Origin: an uncultured Lachnospiraceae bacterium
Lineage (GTDB): Bacteria > Bacillota > Clostridia > Lachnospirales > Lachnospiraceae
Direction: 5' to 3'
Length of the DNA: 11,199 nt
Assembly (NCBI GenBank): GCA_910585935.1
Contig: CAJUHN010000113.1
Coordinates: 1 to 11,199 of the forward strand
Shown here: piece after piece, positions 1 through 6,319 of the stretch
Position numbering within the stretch: the first letter of the stretch is position 1
Layout of the letters: each line of letters starts with the position of its first letter
Notes under the pieces: model-generated
The model's database searches: none
What the model saw: the letters and a program-made list of their open reading frames with translations, nothing else
Told to the model about the DNA's origin: nothing
Made by a program: the position numbers and the translations under genes

Positions 1-12
1 CCCCTTCTTAAA

Positions 13-30
13 ATGTTTCACATGAAACAT
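13..30. promoter_or_regulatory. parS-like ParB binding site 1
   Basis: ATGTTTCACATGAAACAT is seen. Its 16 bp core differs from the widespread bacterial parS (TGTTTCACGTGAAACA) only in the centre, CA instead of CG. It is palindromic apart from this central dinucleotide. Identity as a chromosome-partitioning site rests on the close match, the clustering and the position near mnmG-rsmG. Confidence 0.82.
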
Positions 31-80
31 TCCTTTCTTCTCTATCTCCTTCTTTCTTTTTTTATTTCCCTCTTCTTAAA

Positions 81-98
81 ATGTTTCACATGAAACAT
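81..98. promoter_or_regulatory. parS-like ParB binding site 2
   Basis: Identical 18-mer to site 1, with CA at the centre in the same orientation, 68 bp downstream of it. Confidence 0.82.
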
Positions 99-146
99 TC
101 CTTTCTTCTCCATCTTCTTCTTTTTTTTTATTTTCCTCTTCCTAAA

Positions 147-164
147 ATGTTTCACATGAAACAT
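147..164. promoter_or_regulatory. parS-like ParB binding site 3
   Basis: Identical 18-mer to sites 1 and 2 in the same orientation, 66 bp after site 2. The leader before it is CTTCCTAAA instead of CTTCTTAAA. Confidence 0.82.
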
Positions 165-216
165 TCCTTTCTTCTCCATCTCCTTCTTTCTTTTTTTTTA
201 TTTCCCCCTTCTTAAA

Positions 217-234
217 ATGTTTCATGTGAAACAT
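217..234. promoter_or_regulatory. parS-like ParB binding site 4 (inverted centre)
   Basis: ATGTTTCATGTGAAACAT is the exact reverse complement of sites 1 to 3, so only the central dinucleotide (TG) shows the flip. The surrounding linker keeps the same direction as in the other units, so the site is inverted within its unit, or its two central bases have changed. Confidence 0.82.
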
Positions 235-399
235 TTCTTTCTTCTCTATCTCTTTCTTCCATTTCTTTTTCTTTATTTCTTTCTTCCTGAAATATATAAA
301 AACTTTCCTATATATATTGGAATATAAAAAATAAAATTAAAAAAATAATTAAGAGAAATCTTTTGATTAGAATCAGATTTAATAAAGAATTATTTAACT

Positions 400-429
400 G
401 AACCACTACTGACTAAAGTCGGTAGGTTC
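400..429. other. Short strong inverted repeat of unknown role
   Basis: GAACC at 400-404 pairs with GGTTC at 425-429. After a two-base bulge, TACTGAC at 407-413 pairs with GTCGGTA at 418-424 around a TAAA loop. No T-tract follows on either side, so it does not look like an intrinsic terminator. Apart from this, positions 290-650 hold AT-rich DNA in which I see no gene. Confidence 0.4.
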
Positions 430-652
430 GATATGCTGCTAAAATAACTTAAATTTTACTTTCTAAAAGATATGTTTCTTTTTTCTGTTTTTCTGCATTT
501 AAAATTATGAGGATTTCATCTCCCATTATATAGACAATAAAATAGCCTTCCTACTTTATAGCATCTAACAAATACTAACTCCTCTTTATATGCCTAATCT
601 ATTACTAAATAACATAATAATAACAATTACTATATAAACTTACCTATACTAC

Positions 653-797
653 AAACTAGCGTTGGAAAGAAATTATTCCATAAGAAGCCCCTTGGAAGGA
701 CGTTGATACTAAATTCACCGTTTCGCAAGAAATGAAAGGGCAAATTTAGTACCACTACATCCAATGTGGTTCTTAAGACGGTAAGTACCTTGACAAC
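653..797. repeat. Hairpin repeat copy A (decayed)
   Basis: The copy starts with AAACTAG (653-659). It shares 25 identical bases (674-698) with copy D at 11164-11188, covering TATTCCATAAGAAGCCCC and the next seven bases. It folds on itself: GATACTAAATT (704-714) faces AATTTAGTACC, and the outer arm GTTGGAAAG (661-669) faces CTTGACAAC near 797, with many mismatches between. A minus-strand open frame across it is a by-product of the repeat. A TATACT hexamer sits just upstream at 645-650. Confidence 0.75.
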
Positions 798-985
798 GAA
801 ATAATGTAATGATACAAAAAAACCTAACTTCAATTTCAGCAAAAATACGATTCACAAAATACCTAAAATCGTTTGACCTTATTTAAAAATGTTTTTTTGA
901 GTTCGTCTTATGTGTTATTTGTCAATCTATTTTAAAAACGGTACATGAACTTGTCCACAACTCTATCTTTCTAAATACATATTCT

Positions 986-1794
986 ATGGAAAACGCTTTT
1001 ACTAGGATGCGAAAACTTACTTTTTTAAATGTTTTTTCTATCTTTTGCATTTATCCAAAAAATCTATGGCAATTGAAATGGCAGATTTTATGGTTGATTT
1101 TTCTTCCGTGGGTTTTCCAACTGTTTCAAAGCAGGCTCTTGCCAAAGCACGGCAGGCAATATTGTCGGAGGCATTTGCTCAACTCCACCCTATTTCTGTC
1201 CAAAAGTTTTATGAGGAGTATCCTGATCTGCATACCTGGAATGACTATCTTGTCCTAGCAATAGATGCTACATCCTTTCAGCTACCACAGATACAACGCA
1301 ATATTGAGATATTTGGTGCTTCTGTCAATCAGAATTCTTCTTCATACACTATGACATTCTCTTTATCGCTGTTTGATGTACTCAATAACATCATCCTTGA
1401 TGCTCAAATTGACTCCTACAACTATGGGGAACGGAACTTTGCACTGGAATATTTGGATAAACTGGAATGGATGGAAACAAAAAATGATAAGCTGATCCTT
1501 ATGGATCAAGGCTATCCTTCTTATCAAATGTTCCAAGAACTGATTCAGTGTACACTTGCTTTTGTTGTTCGACTCAATCGTACTTTTTCTTCCATTATGC
1601 AGCGAAATGAAAAGGATTTTATCATGGACGATAGCCCTGTGGTTACAAAGAATCTGTAAAACTGCGTATCGTTCGAGCGGAAGAAATCCTCTGCCATAAA
1701 AGTACATTCCCAGAAACAACCTGACCGAAAATACAGCCGTAAAAAGAAGCAGTCCCACCGAAAACATCACAATAATCGAAAACCCTGTTTATAA
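986..1794 (+). pseudogene. Degenerate IS4-type DDE transposase
   Basis: This is the broken remains of a cut-and-paste transposase. The N-terminal part (ENAFTRMRKLTF) is read in the frame of 986. The body is read from about 1045 in another frame, so an indel lies near 1040. The body carries the first catalytic Asp in LAIDATSFQLP (codon 1264-1266) and the second in LILMDQGYPSY (codon 1504-1506), followed by FVVRLNR. The frame stops at 1657-1659, while the continuation VKLRIVRAEEIL is read one frame over. A basic tail (PDRKYSRKKK, ending at 1794) returns to the first frame around 1705. The stretch that should hold the catalytic Glu is missing between these pieces, so an internal deletion is inferred in addition to two frameshifts. 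Open frame continues upstream to about 887 and may hold more of the N-terminus. No terminal inverted repeats were found. The family call rests on motif pattern. Confidence 0.82.
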
Positions 1795-2133
1795 ATTTTA
1801 TCATAAATATCTATATGAATGTACCTACAAATAAGATTATTATAACTTTAATTCTGCCGGGATTGTAAAATCAAGGCAAGGTTATTTCCGATGCCTATTT
1901 ATATATTTCGAGATACCATATCCTTTTTTCTGGAAATTTCTGAAAACATAATATAGATTCTTCTATAATTACATTATTCCGTTGTCAAATTTCGTATGAC
2001 TCACACACTTGAATTTAATCATACCATATTTATCATCAAAATCCCACAAGAAAACAAACTGGAAAACACCAAAGTTGATGGCTCAACAAAAATTTTTCTC
2101 CTATATTATATTACGAAATTTACACATTCTTAC
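1795..2133. other. Intergenic stretch without recognisable gene
   Basis: AT-rich DNA between the dead transposase and the recombinase remnant. I see no convincing coding frame, RNA gene or terminator. A plus-strand open frame starting at 1996 has no ribosome binding site, and its second half overlaps the minus-strand recombinase remnant. Confidence 0.5.
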
Positions 2134-2289
2134 TTATCCAGTAACCTTCACATCGTTCCCTGCTTTGAAAGTGAATTGTATGTCATCCTTGGTGTAGCTG
2201 GTGGCATGGTCGAGAAGCACCATCTAAAGTTCCTTATCAAAGCCCTTACAGAACTCATCTATCCTTTTCAGCCCACTGATAAACCTCAT
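2134..2289 (-). pseudogene. Remnant of a serine recombinase C-terminus
   Basis: Read on the minus strand, the stretch gives FDKEL, a TAG stop, then MVLLDHATSYTKDDIQFTF and KAGNDVKV before a stop at 2134. This resembles the C-terminal end of large serine recombinases of clostridial mobile elements, which from memory often end in a pattern like FDEELW...LVD.VTVY..DDI.FTFKDG. The TAG falls where that pattern has Trp, so a TGG to TAG change is likely. No catalytic resolvase domain is present and the fragment covers only about 50 codons. The match is by eye, and other origins are possible. Confidence 0.45.
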
Positions 2290-2370
2290 ATAAACTTTCC
2301 GCTTTCCCTATCTGAATAGCCTCTAAATCTCCGTTTTTTCTATGTATACGCAAAATATATATTTTACTTT

Positions 2371-2384
2371 ATGAATGCATTCAT
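2371..2384. promoter_or_regulatory. Perfect 14 bp palindrome upstream of the nuclease-like gene
   Basis: ATGAATGCATTCAT is a perfect palindrome, 77 bp before the start codon at 2461. The region after it is AT-rich, with hexamers such as TATAAA at 2433-2438, but no well-spaced promoter is clear. Its position would suit an operator. This is an inference from position and symmetry only. Confidence 0.35.
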
Positions 2385-2460
2385 GAATTTTGGGGGTAGC
2401 ATTTTTTCACATTTTTTATTAGAATAAGAGGGTATAAACAAAGAAACGGAGGCATTCCGA

Positions 2461-3096
2461 ATGAGAAAATTCCAAGACAAATATCTAATATTAAGGAACT
2501 TTAATTTCAACTCAGACATCAAATTTACTACCAATGTACTAAAAGGGAGCATAGTGCATACCTACGAAACTCTTGATATGATTGATCAGAACCTTGTTAG
2601 TCGTGGTTCTCAAAAATTATCAAGTTTAGTTGAACTTGCAAATCTCTCATCTATTGTTGGTAATTTACTTGGTACTGGATGTGCCGAATATAGCCAAGGG
2701 ACATATTATCGTAACAAACCGCATACATACCCTGATTTAATTGCGGCAGACAAAACTTTACCAGGAATTGAAATCAAAACTGCCATTCTCAAAAATTCTC
2801 CAAAAGGTCACCAACCAAAATCAGGATACTATCTTACATACAGATATTGTCTGACTGATGAAAACGGTCATCGAAATGAAGGCGAAAAAGAATTCTGGGA
2901 TACAGTAACAATATGGGAAGTAAAAATGGGATATCTTAATGAAAATGATTTCGGTTACAGCAATACCGAAAGCGACTCTGGAAAAACTGCAGTTATCAAG
3001 ACTGCTTCTCTTAATGCCATGCCTCTTTTGTACTTCGACCCTATACTTGTTCCTTATAAACATAGTTTGTCAAAGCCATACAAAGGCTACAATTAA
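2461..3096 (+). CDS. Putative PD-(D/E)XK nuclease, restriction-endonuclease-like
   Basis: Intact 211-residue ORF. The ATG follows a strong GGAGG (2448-2452) by 8 bases, and an intrinsic terminator lies 6 bases after the stop, so it looks like a complete single-gene unit. Residues 91-106 contain a P-D pair (P91, D92) and, 11 residues after D92, E104-I105-K106 in PGIEIKTA. This matches the PD-(D/E)XK nuclease core, with Asp and Glu as metal ligands and Lys as catalytic residue. A basic GHQPKSGYYLTYRY segment follows at 116-129. The length suits a type II restriction endonuclease subunit. No signal peptide or membrane segment is seen. No methyltransferase lies beside it, and both sides are dead mobile-element DNA, which suggests acquisition by transfer. 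I cannot name the family or the recognition site. A non-restriction nuclease of the same fold is possible. Confidence 0.62.
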   Translation: MRKFQDKYLILRNFNFNSDIKFTTNVLKGSIVHTYETLDMIDQNLVSRGSQKLSSLVELANLSSIVGNLLGTGCAEYSQGTYYRNKPHTYPDLIAADKTLPGIEIKTAILKNSPKGHQPKSGYYLTYRYCLTDENGHRNEGEKEFWDTVTIWEVKMGYLNENDFGYSNTESDSGKTAVIKTASLNAMPLLYFDPILVPYKHSLSKPYKGYN

Positions 3097-3102
3097 AAAG
3101 TT

Positions 3103-3140
3103 ACCCTCAGATTAAAAGTAATCTGAGGGTTGTTATTATT
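3103..3140 (+). terminator. Intrinsic terminator of the nuclease-like gene
   Basis: A perfect 12 bp stem, ACCCTCAGATTA (3103-3114) and TAATCTGAGGGT (3119-3130), closes an AAAG loop. TGTTATTATT follows. An A-rich stretch precedes the stem. Confidence 0.9.
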
Positions 3141-3208
3141 TGGAAATCTCAATAATCTTATTACAAATCAATTCAATGATTTTGGGTGGAACACTTTCCC
3201 CTTTAAAT

Positions 3209-3430
3209 GAAGGCTGAACCTATCTTGCTTCTGTCATGGATCTTCATGACCGTAAAATTATCGGATGGTAATATTAGTTTCAGGCTGCATAAAAAATGTT
3301 CGGCTTTTTGTGTCCAAAGTATTGACATAAGTCCAGAAAAGATGCTCCAAGTGATGGCGTTCCAGGTATAAAATCTCTTTGGGAAGGAATGCTGAAATCG
3401 TATACATATATCAATCATATAAAACTTTAA
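3209..3430 (+). pseudogene. Degenerate IS3-family OrfB (rve-type) transposase remnant
   Basis: In one frame the sequence reads EG, a TGA stop, then TYLASVMDLHDRKIIGW (3218-3268), the block around the second catalytic Asp of IS3-family integrases, usually EGWTYLASVMDL. The TGA sits where Trp is expected. The same frame, after several stops, reads SRKDAPSDGVPGIKSLWEG and MLKSY. This aligns with the third-motif block SRKG.P.DNAP.ESF...LKSE of the family. The catalytic Glu position holds Lys (AAA) here. Only about 30 codons separate the two blocks, far fewer than in an intact enzyme, so an internal deletion is inferred. A possible further piece (FWVEHFPL, in another frame near 3180) may be the WVTDITYI block. 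The gene is dead. Confidence 0.75.
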
Positions 3431-3554
3431 ACATATCAGATTTATTTACATGGAATGAAAAAATTTATATTGAATGTATTTATATCAGAATATAGCTTTG
3501 ATGCAAAGAATACTAGAATACTGTCAGATATCACTATAAAAGTAAAAACCATTA

Positions 3555-3572
3555 ATGTTTCACATGAAACAT
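3555..3572. promoter_or_regulatory. parS-like ParB binding site 5 (isolated)
   Basis: Exact copy of the 18-mer of sites 1 to 3, about 3.3 kb from the array. It lies in AT-rich DNA between the IS3 remnant and the response regulator gene. A short pyrimidine run (TTTCTCTCTATTTTTT) follows and resembles the linkers of the array. Nothing else is recognised between 3431 and 3609. Confidence 0.82.
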
Positions 3573-3609
3573 TTCTCTCTATTTTTTAATTATCACTCAT
3601 AATAATTTC

Positions 3610-3653
3610 AAGTAGTTTGCCCACAAAAAAATTTCTTTATAGACAAACTACTT
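3610..3653. other. Inverted repeat downstream of the two-component operon
   Basis: AAGTAGTTTGCC (3610-3621) faces GACAAACTACTT (3642-3653): 12 pairs including one G-T, around a 20-base A/T-rich loop. It lies 35 bases past the response regulator stop on that gene's strand. No clear U-tract follows in either direction, so terminator, processing site or protein-binding site remain open. Confidence 0.45.
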
Positions 3654-3688
3654 AATATTCTTCTTCAAAAAAGTACTCTTTATCATTA

Positions 3689-4333
3689 TCAATATAAATC
3701 TACTAGATTATTTTTAATTGCAAAAACGGCTGCCTGTGTTCTGTCTGAGGCATTTATCTTTTTAAATATATTTGATACATGATTTTTAACTGTTCTTTCA
3801 CTTATACTTAACTTATATGCTATTTCTTTATTAAATAATCCCTCTGCTAATAATTTTAAAACTTCTATTTCTCTTTTTGTTAGACCCTCTAATTTAGTTT
3901 CTCCATTCTCTCTATTTACTAATCCAGCATTTAATATTGGTATTAAATCTGGTTGTATGAAGGAATCGCCTTCATAAACAGAAATAATAGCTTTTTTTAA
4001 TAAAGAGGAATCTGAATCTTTTAATACATATCCATTACATCCGATATCCACGGCTTTTAATAAATATTCTACTTCATTGTGTATTGTTAATATCAAAACT
4101 TTTACTTTAGACTTAATAGCTTTTAACTTCTCTAATACTCCTAATCCATTTATATTTGGCATGTTGATATCTAATAACAGTATATCTGGTGTACATTCTT
4201 CTAATAAATCAAGACATTCTTTTCCATCCCTAGCCTGACCTATTACTTTAAATTCAGGGTCTAATTCTAATAATTGTTTAATTCCTTCCCTAACCATAGA
4301 ATGATCATCAGCTATTAATATTTTTATCTCCAT
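3689..4333 (-). CDS. NarL/FixJ-family response regulator (DegU-like)
   Basis: Cytoplasmic DNA-binding transcription factor of a two-component system, 214 residues, the usual length of the family. The receiver domain (1-120) has the acidic pair D9/D10, the phospho-acceptor D55 in LLLDINMP, T83 and K105 in YVLKD. A LuxR-type helix-turn-helix follows at about 150-210 (LTKREIEVLKLLAEG, then NKEIAYKLSISERTVKNHV). The ATG lies inside the end of the kinase gene, with a 26-base overlap, and has its own GGAGG at 4343-4347 with 9 bases of spacing, so the two genes are translationally linked. The partner kinase is therefore almost certainly the gene just upstream. Target genes cannot be told from the sequence. 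Confidence 0.93.
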   Translation of the reverse strand: MEIKILIADDHSMVREGIKQLLELDPEFKVIGQARDGKECLDLLEECTPDILLLDINMPNINGLGVLEKLKAIKSKVKVLILTIHNEVEYLLKAVDIGCNGYVLKDSDSSLLKKAIISVYEGDSFIQPDLIPILNAGLVNRENGETKLEGLTKREIEVLKLLAEGLFNKEIAYKLSISERTVKNHVSNIFKKINASDRTQAAVFAIKNNLVDLY

Positions 4334-5423
4334 TGTAATCTTCCTCCATTTTATTCCATATTAATCCTACTCTTGGCAGTGTCACATTAATCTCTGTTCC
4401 TTGATTTCCTGAATTTATATTCATAACTCCATATAATAAATAAACTCTTTCTTTCATCATAGAAATTCCAAATCCGGAATTATCTTTTCTTACTTTTGTT
4501 TTTAAATTATTTACATCAAATCCAATTCCATCATCTTTAATATTTAATTCAATTTTATTTTCTTTATATATAAAATGAATATAAAGATTTTTAGCTTGTG
4601 AATATTTTTTACAATTTGTAGTAGCCTCTTGAATAATACGAAGGATTGTCAACTGTACTACAGAATCCATATCATAAGATTCTCCTTCTATTTTAAAACT
4701 AATTTTAATATCACATCCATTTTTCAATCTTTCAACTGTTCTATAAAGTGTATCTGAAAATCCAATATCATCATATGTCATAGGACGAAGATCATAAATG
4801 ACTTTTCTCATATCATTAATAGCTTCTTTTAAAATTTTATTCATGACTTGAAGCTCTAATTTCGCTCGGATAGAATCTACATCTATAACTTGTGTTATAA
4901 ATTCTGTTTTATGAATTAATGCTGTTAAATTTTGTACTACGGTATCATGTAATTCTCTTGCTATGCGTTGTCGTTCTAGTTCTTGCTGTTCTAATATTTT
5001 TAATCCATATACTGCTCTATCAACATCTCCTTTGAATACTACCTTTTCTTCTTTCGTCATCTTTTTTTCCTGTTTACTTGTATTTCTTAAATTCTCTAAT
5101 GCTTCTCTTATCTTCCCTACTCTTATTTCACTTTCTTTCATTTCACATTCTCTTGTATCCTTTTTTGTCTGTAGTTCCAATAACTGCATTTGCAAAATTT
5201 CCAATTCATTTTTTACTACTTCATATTTTACAGGAATAGGAGAAAATGTTTCATAAGTATCATCTATCTTCTCTCGAATTACTCTTATCTTTTTCTCTGT
5301 TTCTTTCACTTCTTTTTTTAATTTATCAAAAGTATTTTTATCATTTTCTAATTTCTGTTCTGTTCTTTTTAATTCTTCCTCTAAATATTCTACTGCATAT
5401 AATTGTTCCATTTTTTCTATCAC
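4308..5423 (-). CDS. Soluble coiled-coil sensor histidine kinase (HisKA_3, DegS-like)
   Basis: Kinase of 371 residues that should phosphorylate the overlapping response regulator. Residues 1-150 are rich in Lys and Glu with heptad-like spacing, which suggests a long coiled coil. There is no transmembrane segment, so the protein should be cytosolic and sense an internal signal, as DegS-type kinases do. The dimerisation and phospho-acceptor helix holds H159 in ERQRIARELHD. The ATPase domain has the N-box with E266 and N270 (RIIQEATTNCKKYS), a G1 box DDGIGF at 297-302 and a GFGISMMKERV box at 317-327. The N-box ends KKYS where KHA or KHS is common. The start may be GTG at 5423 or ATG at 5411; neither has a clear Shine-Dalgarno sequence. 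A candidate promoter lies upstream at 5481-5509. Confidence 0.9.
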   Translation of the reverse strand: MIEKMEQLYAVEYLEEELKRTEQKLENDKNTFDKLKKEVKETEKKIRVIREKIDDTYETFSPIPVKYEVVKNELEILQMQLLELQTKKDTRECEMKESEIRVGKIREALENLRNTSKQEKKMTKEEKVVFKGDVDRAVYGLKILEQQELERQRIARELHDTVVQNLTALIHKTEFITQVIDVDSIRAKLELQVMNKILKEAINDMRKVIYDLRPMTYDDIGFSDTLYRTVERLKNGCDIKISFKIEGESYDMDSVVQLTILRIIQEATTNCKKYSQAKNLYIHFIYKENKIELNIKDDGIGFDVNNLKTKVRKDNSGFGISMMKERVYLLYGVMNINSGNQGTEINVTLPRVGLIWNKMEEDYNGDKNINS

Positions 5424-5480
5424 TGTTACTGAAAACTTATAAAAAGCTATAACCTTTTCTGTTTTACTTCTATTTCATCG

Positions 5481-5509
5481 TTTATACTTTATACAGATAA
5501 ATTCTACAA
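5481..5509 (-). promoter_or_regulatory. Candidate promoter of the histidine kinase operon
   Basis: On the minus strand, TTGTAG (5504-5509) is followed after 17 bases by TATAAA (5481-5486). The -35 match is weak. Transcription would start about 50 bases before the kinase start codon. The rest of 5424-5857 is AT- and pyrimidine-rich DNA in which I see no gene or clean terminator. Confidence 0.35.
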
Positions 5510-5857
5510 TAAATAGTCTTATCAGTTCCATTATTTGATGTAAATAGTTTTTACAAATCTAAGTCCATTTATGATTTCACTTCAAAAGTTCTATTTTACC
5601 TTTTATAATATTATCTGTTTTACAGCAACCTCCTTCTTTTCTATTTTTTCATAATTTTATTGAATTGATAGGAAATACTATAATAGATTTTTTTCTTCTA
5701 AATTCTTTAATTTTTGTTTATTATTAATTACTTATTCTATACTACTTGTAAAATACCCTTCAAAAATTTATTCTTTTTTTAAAAAATTTTCTCCCTTTTC
5801 AAAAAAATGTTCCCCTGATCATCTATACCTACATTCCTATACTGCTAAATACACATT

Positions 5858-6319
5858 CTAATATAAAGTATCATGCATATTGCTTACAATTAACTTCATA
5901 CCGATTTGATTCCCCACTATTTCACCAGTTTCACGGAATCCGATAGATTCATAAAGATTTCGTGCAATATGATTTGTTGTGTAATATGCTGTATAAACCT
6001 CTTTTACTTTATAACGATTAACTAAATAATCAATACCAAGTCTTAAGGCCTTTTTACCATATCCTTTATTCTGATACTTTTCATCAATCATAAATTTCCA
6101 TAAAGTATAATATCCCTCGACCTCATAATATCCCAGCATAATAAATCCAACCATTATGTTATTTGCATAAATAGCAAAGGGAAAAGCAGTATCATAATAT
6201 ATCCATGCCTGTGCCAACGAATGAGCAGTTGATGAAACAAAGTCTTTCTGACTTTCAGCAATATTCAAATTAAGGCATTCCTCATAATTTTCTTTTGTAA
6301 TTTTCCTTAACTCAACCAT
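5858..6319 (-). CDS. GNAT-family N-acetyltransferase (BltD/SpeG-like)
   Basis: Predicted cytoplasmic enzyme that transfers acetyl from acetyl-CoA to an amine. The 153 residues match the length of small GNAT proteins. The acetyl-CoA loop is QNKGYGKKAL (83-92), after the strand WKFMIDEKY. The C-terminal motif NHIARNLYESIGF (116-128) has N116 and Y123 at the usual positions. The N-terminal ESQKDFVSST resembles a segment of the polyamine acetyltransferase BltD of Bacillus as I recall it, so spermine or spermidine is a possible substrate, though unproven. The start codon has a GAGGGAGG Shine-Dalgarno at 6327-6334 with 7 bases of spacing. It is a lone gene, divergent from the hydrolase. Confidence 0.88.
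   Translation of the reverse strand: MVELRKITKENYEECLNLNIAESQKDFVSSTAHSLAQAWIYYDTAFPFAIYANNIMVGFIMLGYYEVEGYYTLWKFMIDEKYQNKGYGKKALRLGIDYLVNRYKVKEVYTAYYTTNHIARNLYESIGFRETGEIVGNQIGMKLIVSNMHDTLY

Larger units (their letters stand above)
1..290. repeat. Tandem array of 66-70 bp units, each carrying a parS-like site
   Basis: Four units follow each other, with the 18-mer starts at 13, 81, 147 and 217, so the periods are 68, 66 and 70 bp. Each unit reads roughly CTTCTTAAA, the 18-mer, then TTCCTTTCTTCTC and a long C/T tract ending in a T run and TTTATTT. The linkers are almost pure pyrimidine on the plus strand. After the fourth site the linker runs to about 288 and the next expected site is replaced by unrelated AT-rich sequence. 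The left edge starts inside a unit leader, so the array may continue outside the window. No ORF of note lies here. It is not a CRISPR array, because the linkers are repeats of one another rather than unique spacers. Confidence 0.93.

Noticed and set aside
1..290. CRISPR-like array
   Set aside because: Repeats are 18 bp and the intervening linkers are copies of each other, so there are no unique spacers. No cas gene is present.
418..440. tRNA T-arm-like GGTTCGAT
   Set aside because: The loop is not closed by the required pairs and no acceptor or anticodon arm can be drawn around it.
630..842. Minus-strand open frame of 70 codons
   Set aside because: It runs through hairpin repeat copy A, has no ribosome binding site, and its composition follows the repeat. 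A similar open frame over copy B supports its being a by-product.
951..960. DnaA-box-like TTGTCCACA
   Set aside because: The third base does not fit the consensus, and it stands alone near a dead transposon.
1363..1770. Minus-strand open frame of 135 codons
   Set aside because: It is the antisense shadow of the IS4-type transposase body, which carries the DDE motifs on the plus strand.
1996..2319. Plus-strand open frame of 107 codons
   Set aside because: No Shine-Dalgarno sequence and no recognisable domain. The minus strand of its second half reads as a recombinase remnant.
5246..5254. Half of a parS-like site (ATGTTTCAT)
   Set aside because: Only one half matches and it lies in the kinase coding sequence; the other half is unrelated.
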